Assembly: GCF_036898465.1 (NCBI RefSeq)
Contig: NZ_JARUMJ010000001.1
Coordinates: 7,192,001-7,256,000 of the forward strand
Direction: 5' to 3'
Origin: Streptomyces sp. B21-105
Lineage (GTDB): Bacteria > Actinomycetota > Actinomycetes > Streptomycetales > Streptomycetaceae
Length of the DNA: 64,000 nt
Made by a program: the position numbers and the translations under genes. Under the pieces are notes generated by a model. It ran no database searches. It was not told where the DNA came from and saw only the letters and a list, made by a program, of their open reading frames with translations. Below are positions 62,168-64,000 of this stretch, piece after piece (the first letter of the stretch is position 1; every line of letters starts with the position of its first letter).

Positions 62168-63171
62168 CGACCATGACCTCGACGAAGAGCTCCCTGTCCG
62201 TCGGCGCCCTGAGCGCCGAGCCCGGCGCCAAGGTCCGCGGCACCGTCTCCGCCGACCTGGGCACGCTCACCGTGGACATCCCGCTGACCCTGGTCAACGG
62301 CGCCCACCCCGGCCCCCACGTCCTCATCACGGCAGGCGTGCACGGCGGCGAGTTCACCGGCATCGACGCGGCCACCCGGCTCGCGGCCCTGCTGGAACCC
62401 GGCGAGGTGCGCGGCCAGGTCGTCGTCTGCCCGGTCGCCAACCCGCCGGCGGTGTACCAGGGACGGCTCGGCGTCTCCCCGGTCGACGGCGTCAACATCA
62501 ACCGCGTCTTCCCCGGCGACCCCGAAGGCGGCCCCACCGAGCGGCTGGCCGCCTGGCTCTTCACCCACCTCGTCGAAGGCGCCGACGCCTACGTCGACCT
62601 GCACTCCGGCGGCATCGACGAGGTCCTCGAGGACTTCGTCGGCTACCGCCTCACCGGCGACGCCGAACTCGACGGCAGGACGGCCGACATGGCCGGCGTC
62701 CTCGGCATCGAAGACGTCATCTTCGGCATGAACGCGGACGGCGGCAACAGTCACGCGGCCGCCGCCCGGCAGGGAATCCCGGCGATCCTCGTCGAGACCG
62801 GCCAGCTCGGTGAACGCGACTCGGACGCCGCCCGTCGGCTGGTCGGCGGCCTGTACGGGGTGCTGAGCCGGCTCGGCGTCCTCGACACACGGCCCCAGGA
62901 CCCGGCGTCGCCGGTCCGCGAGTGGGTCTGGGCCGCGGGCGTCACCGCCGAGACCACCGGCCTCTGGTACCCGGAGTTCACCGCCGGTGACGACGTGACG
63001 GCCGGCCAGGTCGTCGGCCACGTCATCGACCCGGCCGACGGCCAGGAGCACAAGATCCACACCCCCGCCACCGGACGGATCTTCTACGGGATGCGTGGCC
63101 TCACCGTCGCTCCCGGTGCCGAACTGGCAGCCATCGCCGCCCCGGCTCCCCGGGAATCCGGCGACCACTGA
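62164..63171 (+). CDS. Succinylglutamate desuccinylase/aspartoacylase-family zinc hydrolase
   Basis: 335 residues. Zinc site: ITAGVHGGEFTG near 56-67 (His and Glu) and AYVDLHSGG near 140 (His). The C-terminal lipoyl-like beta domain (TAGQVVGHVIDPADGQEH) is that of the AstE/AspA group and of N-acetyl-diaminobutyrate deacetylases. It removes an acyl group from an N-acyl amino compound. Coupling to an amine oxidase suggests deacylation and oxidation of the same imported amine. Confidence 0.87.
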   Translation: MTTMTSTKSSLSVGALSAEPGAKVRGTVSADLGTLTVDIPLTLVNGAHPGPHVLITAGVHGGEFTGIDAATRLAALLEPGEVRGQVVVCPVANPPAVYQGRLGVSPVDGVNINRVFPGDPEGGPTERLAAWLFTHLVEGADAYVDLHSGGIDEVLEDFVGYRLTGDAELDGRTADMAGVLGIEDVIFGMNADGGNSHAAAARQGIPAILVETGQLGERDSDAARRLVGGLYGVLSRLGVLDTRPQDPASPVREWVWAAGVTAETTGLWYPEFTAGDDVTAGQVVGHVIDPADGQEHKIHTPATGRIFYGMRGLTVAPGAELAAIAAPAPRESGDH

Positions 63172-63291
63172 CCCCACCCCCTGCAAGGCCCCCTCCCCAC
63201 AGGACCAGAACGAGAAACCGCTCCAGCCCGCACCCCCACACGCATCCTCTCCCCTCGTACCGCACCTCCAGGAGGCACCCGGTGAAGGACT

Positions 63292-64000
63292 TTCGGACCG
63301 ACCGCAGAGTGTTTCTGCGCGGCGCAGGCGGCGTCGCCGCAGGAATCGCCGCCGCCACGTCGCTCAGCGCCTGCGGCACCGGCACCAGCCGGTCCGTCGG
63401 CAGCGGCGGCAAGAGCTCCAAGACCCTTGTCGTGCGCAACAGCGGCGGCTCCTACGGTGACGCCAACCAGCAGGCGATCTACGAGCCGTTCACCAAGGAG
63501 ACCGGCATCCAGGTCAAGGTGGTGAACATCGAGTACGCCCAGATGCTCGCCCAGATCAAGCAGGGCCGCCCGCAGTTCGACGTCATCGACGACTCGATGG
63601 CCGACTTCGTCCTCTTCAAGCAGCAGGACGCGACCGAGGACCTCGACCACGACCGGCTGAAGAACTTCAAGAACGCCGGCATCGCCAAGGCCCTGGTCAC
63701 CTCCAACGCGGTCGGCAAGAACTACTGGGCCAGTGTGATGGCCTACCGCACCGACTCCTTCGGTAAGCAGAAACCTTCCTCCTGGGCCGACTTCTGGGAC
63801 ACCAAGGCGTTCCCCGGCAACCGCGCCCTGCAGGCCCTGGACGCCGACCTGCCCGAACTGGAGTTCGCCCTCCTCGCCGACGGCGTGGCCCTGGACAAGC
63901 TCTACCCCCTCGACGTGGACCGCGCCTTCAAGGTCCTGAGCGAGATCAAGCCCCGCGTCCGCAAGTTCTGGGACACCGGCGCCCTGCCCGGCGTGCTCCT
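63292..64000 (+). CDS. Extracellular solute-binding protein, polyamine type, N-terminal part
   Basis: 236 codons are visible; the gene continues past the window. GTG 63292 follows AGGAGG by 6 bases. The N-terminus has a twin-arginine-like motif (DRRVFLRGAGG), a hydrophobic stretch and a lipobox (SLSAC) near residue 35, so it is probably an exported lipoprotein. TLVVRNSGGSYGDANQQAIY and FTKETGIQVKVVNIEYAQML resemble PotD/PotF-like spermidine/putrescine binding proteins. ABC permease and ATPase genes are expected downstream. It follows the hydrolase gene by 120 bp. Confidence 0.85.

Overview
The window is high-GC actinobacterial chromosome, most likely Streptomyces. The signs are GTG starts, many ATGA/GTGA gene overlaps, an F420-type (LLM) oxidoreductase, DUF4232 and DUF6299 secreted proteins, an anti-sigma-type ATPase and an ALF-repeat giant protein. 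No rRNA or tRNA was recognised. It reads as accessory or catabolic chromosome with clear gene decay and many short tandem repeats inside and between genes.

1-11.5 kb: end of an LLM oxidoreductase, a lipoprotein, a complete Hen1-Pnkp RNA repair cassette, an SPFH/band-7 plus NAD-kinase-like operon behind twin palindromes, arginine deiminase with ornithine carbamoyltransferase, and an RsbW-like ATPase.

11.8-30 kb: CoA-thioester catabolism. An enoyl-CoA hydratase, a fused FAD monooxygenase/old-yellow-enzyme protein, a PaaX-type regulator, an aryl-CoA ligase, an acyl-CoA dehydrogenase and a RidA-like protein together look like an aerobic 2-aminobenzoyl-CoA (anthranilate) or salicylyl-CoA route. 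After a TetR/MFS efflux pair come a DUF35 protein, a CoA-transferase, a glutaryl-CoA-type dehydrogenase, a broken etfB and a 3-hydroxyacyl-CoA dehydrogenase. Remnants (HAD hydrolase, cupin, two tnpB pieces) mark decay.

30-51 kb: a catabolic locus tied together by five copies of a LacI-type operator (consensus GCTAACGTTAGC). It holds a diverged enolase, a frameshifted extradiol dioxygenase, a carboxymuconolactone-decarboxylase-like protein, a medium-chain dehydrogenase, a decayed FMN reductase, the LacI regulator, a fumarylacetoacetate-hydrolase-family enzyme, an MFS carrier, a D-2-hydroxyacid dehydrogenase, an APH-fold kinase and a cupin. It is split by a 6.8-kb insertion (36.5-43.3 kb) bounded by two inverted IS5-type copies. 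The insertion carries a 5'-truncated ALF-repeat polymorphic-toxin gene, a probable immunity gene, an IS630 fragment, a DUF6188 remnant and an XRE regulator.

51-64 kb: amine/GABA catabolism. A PucR-type regulator diverges from gabT, a fused FAD/Fe-S dehydrogenase and gabD, all overlapping. Two near-duplicate IclR regulators follow, each with the same 36-bp upstream element, then an amine-oxidase/sarcosine-oxidase-like flavoprotein, a zinc-dependent deacylase and the start of a polyamine-type ABC binding protein that runs off the window.
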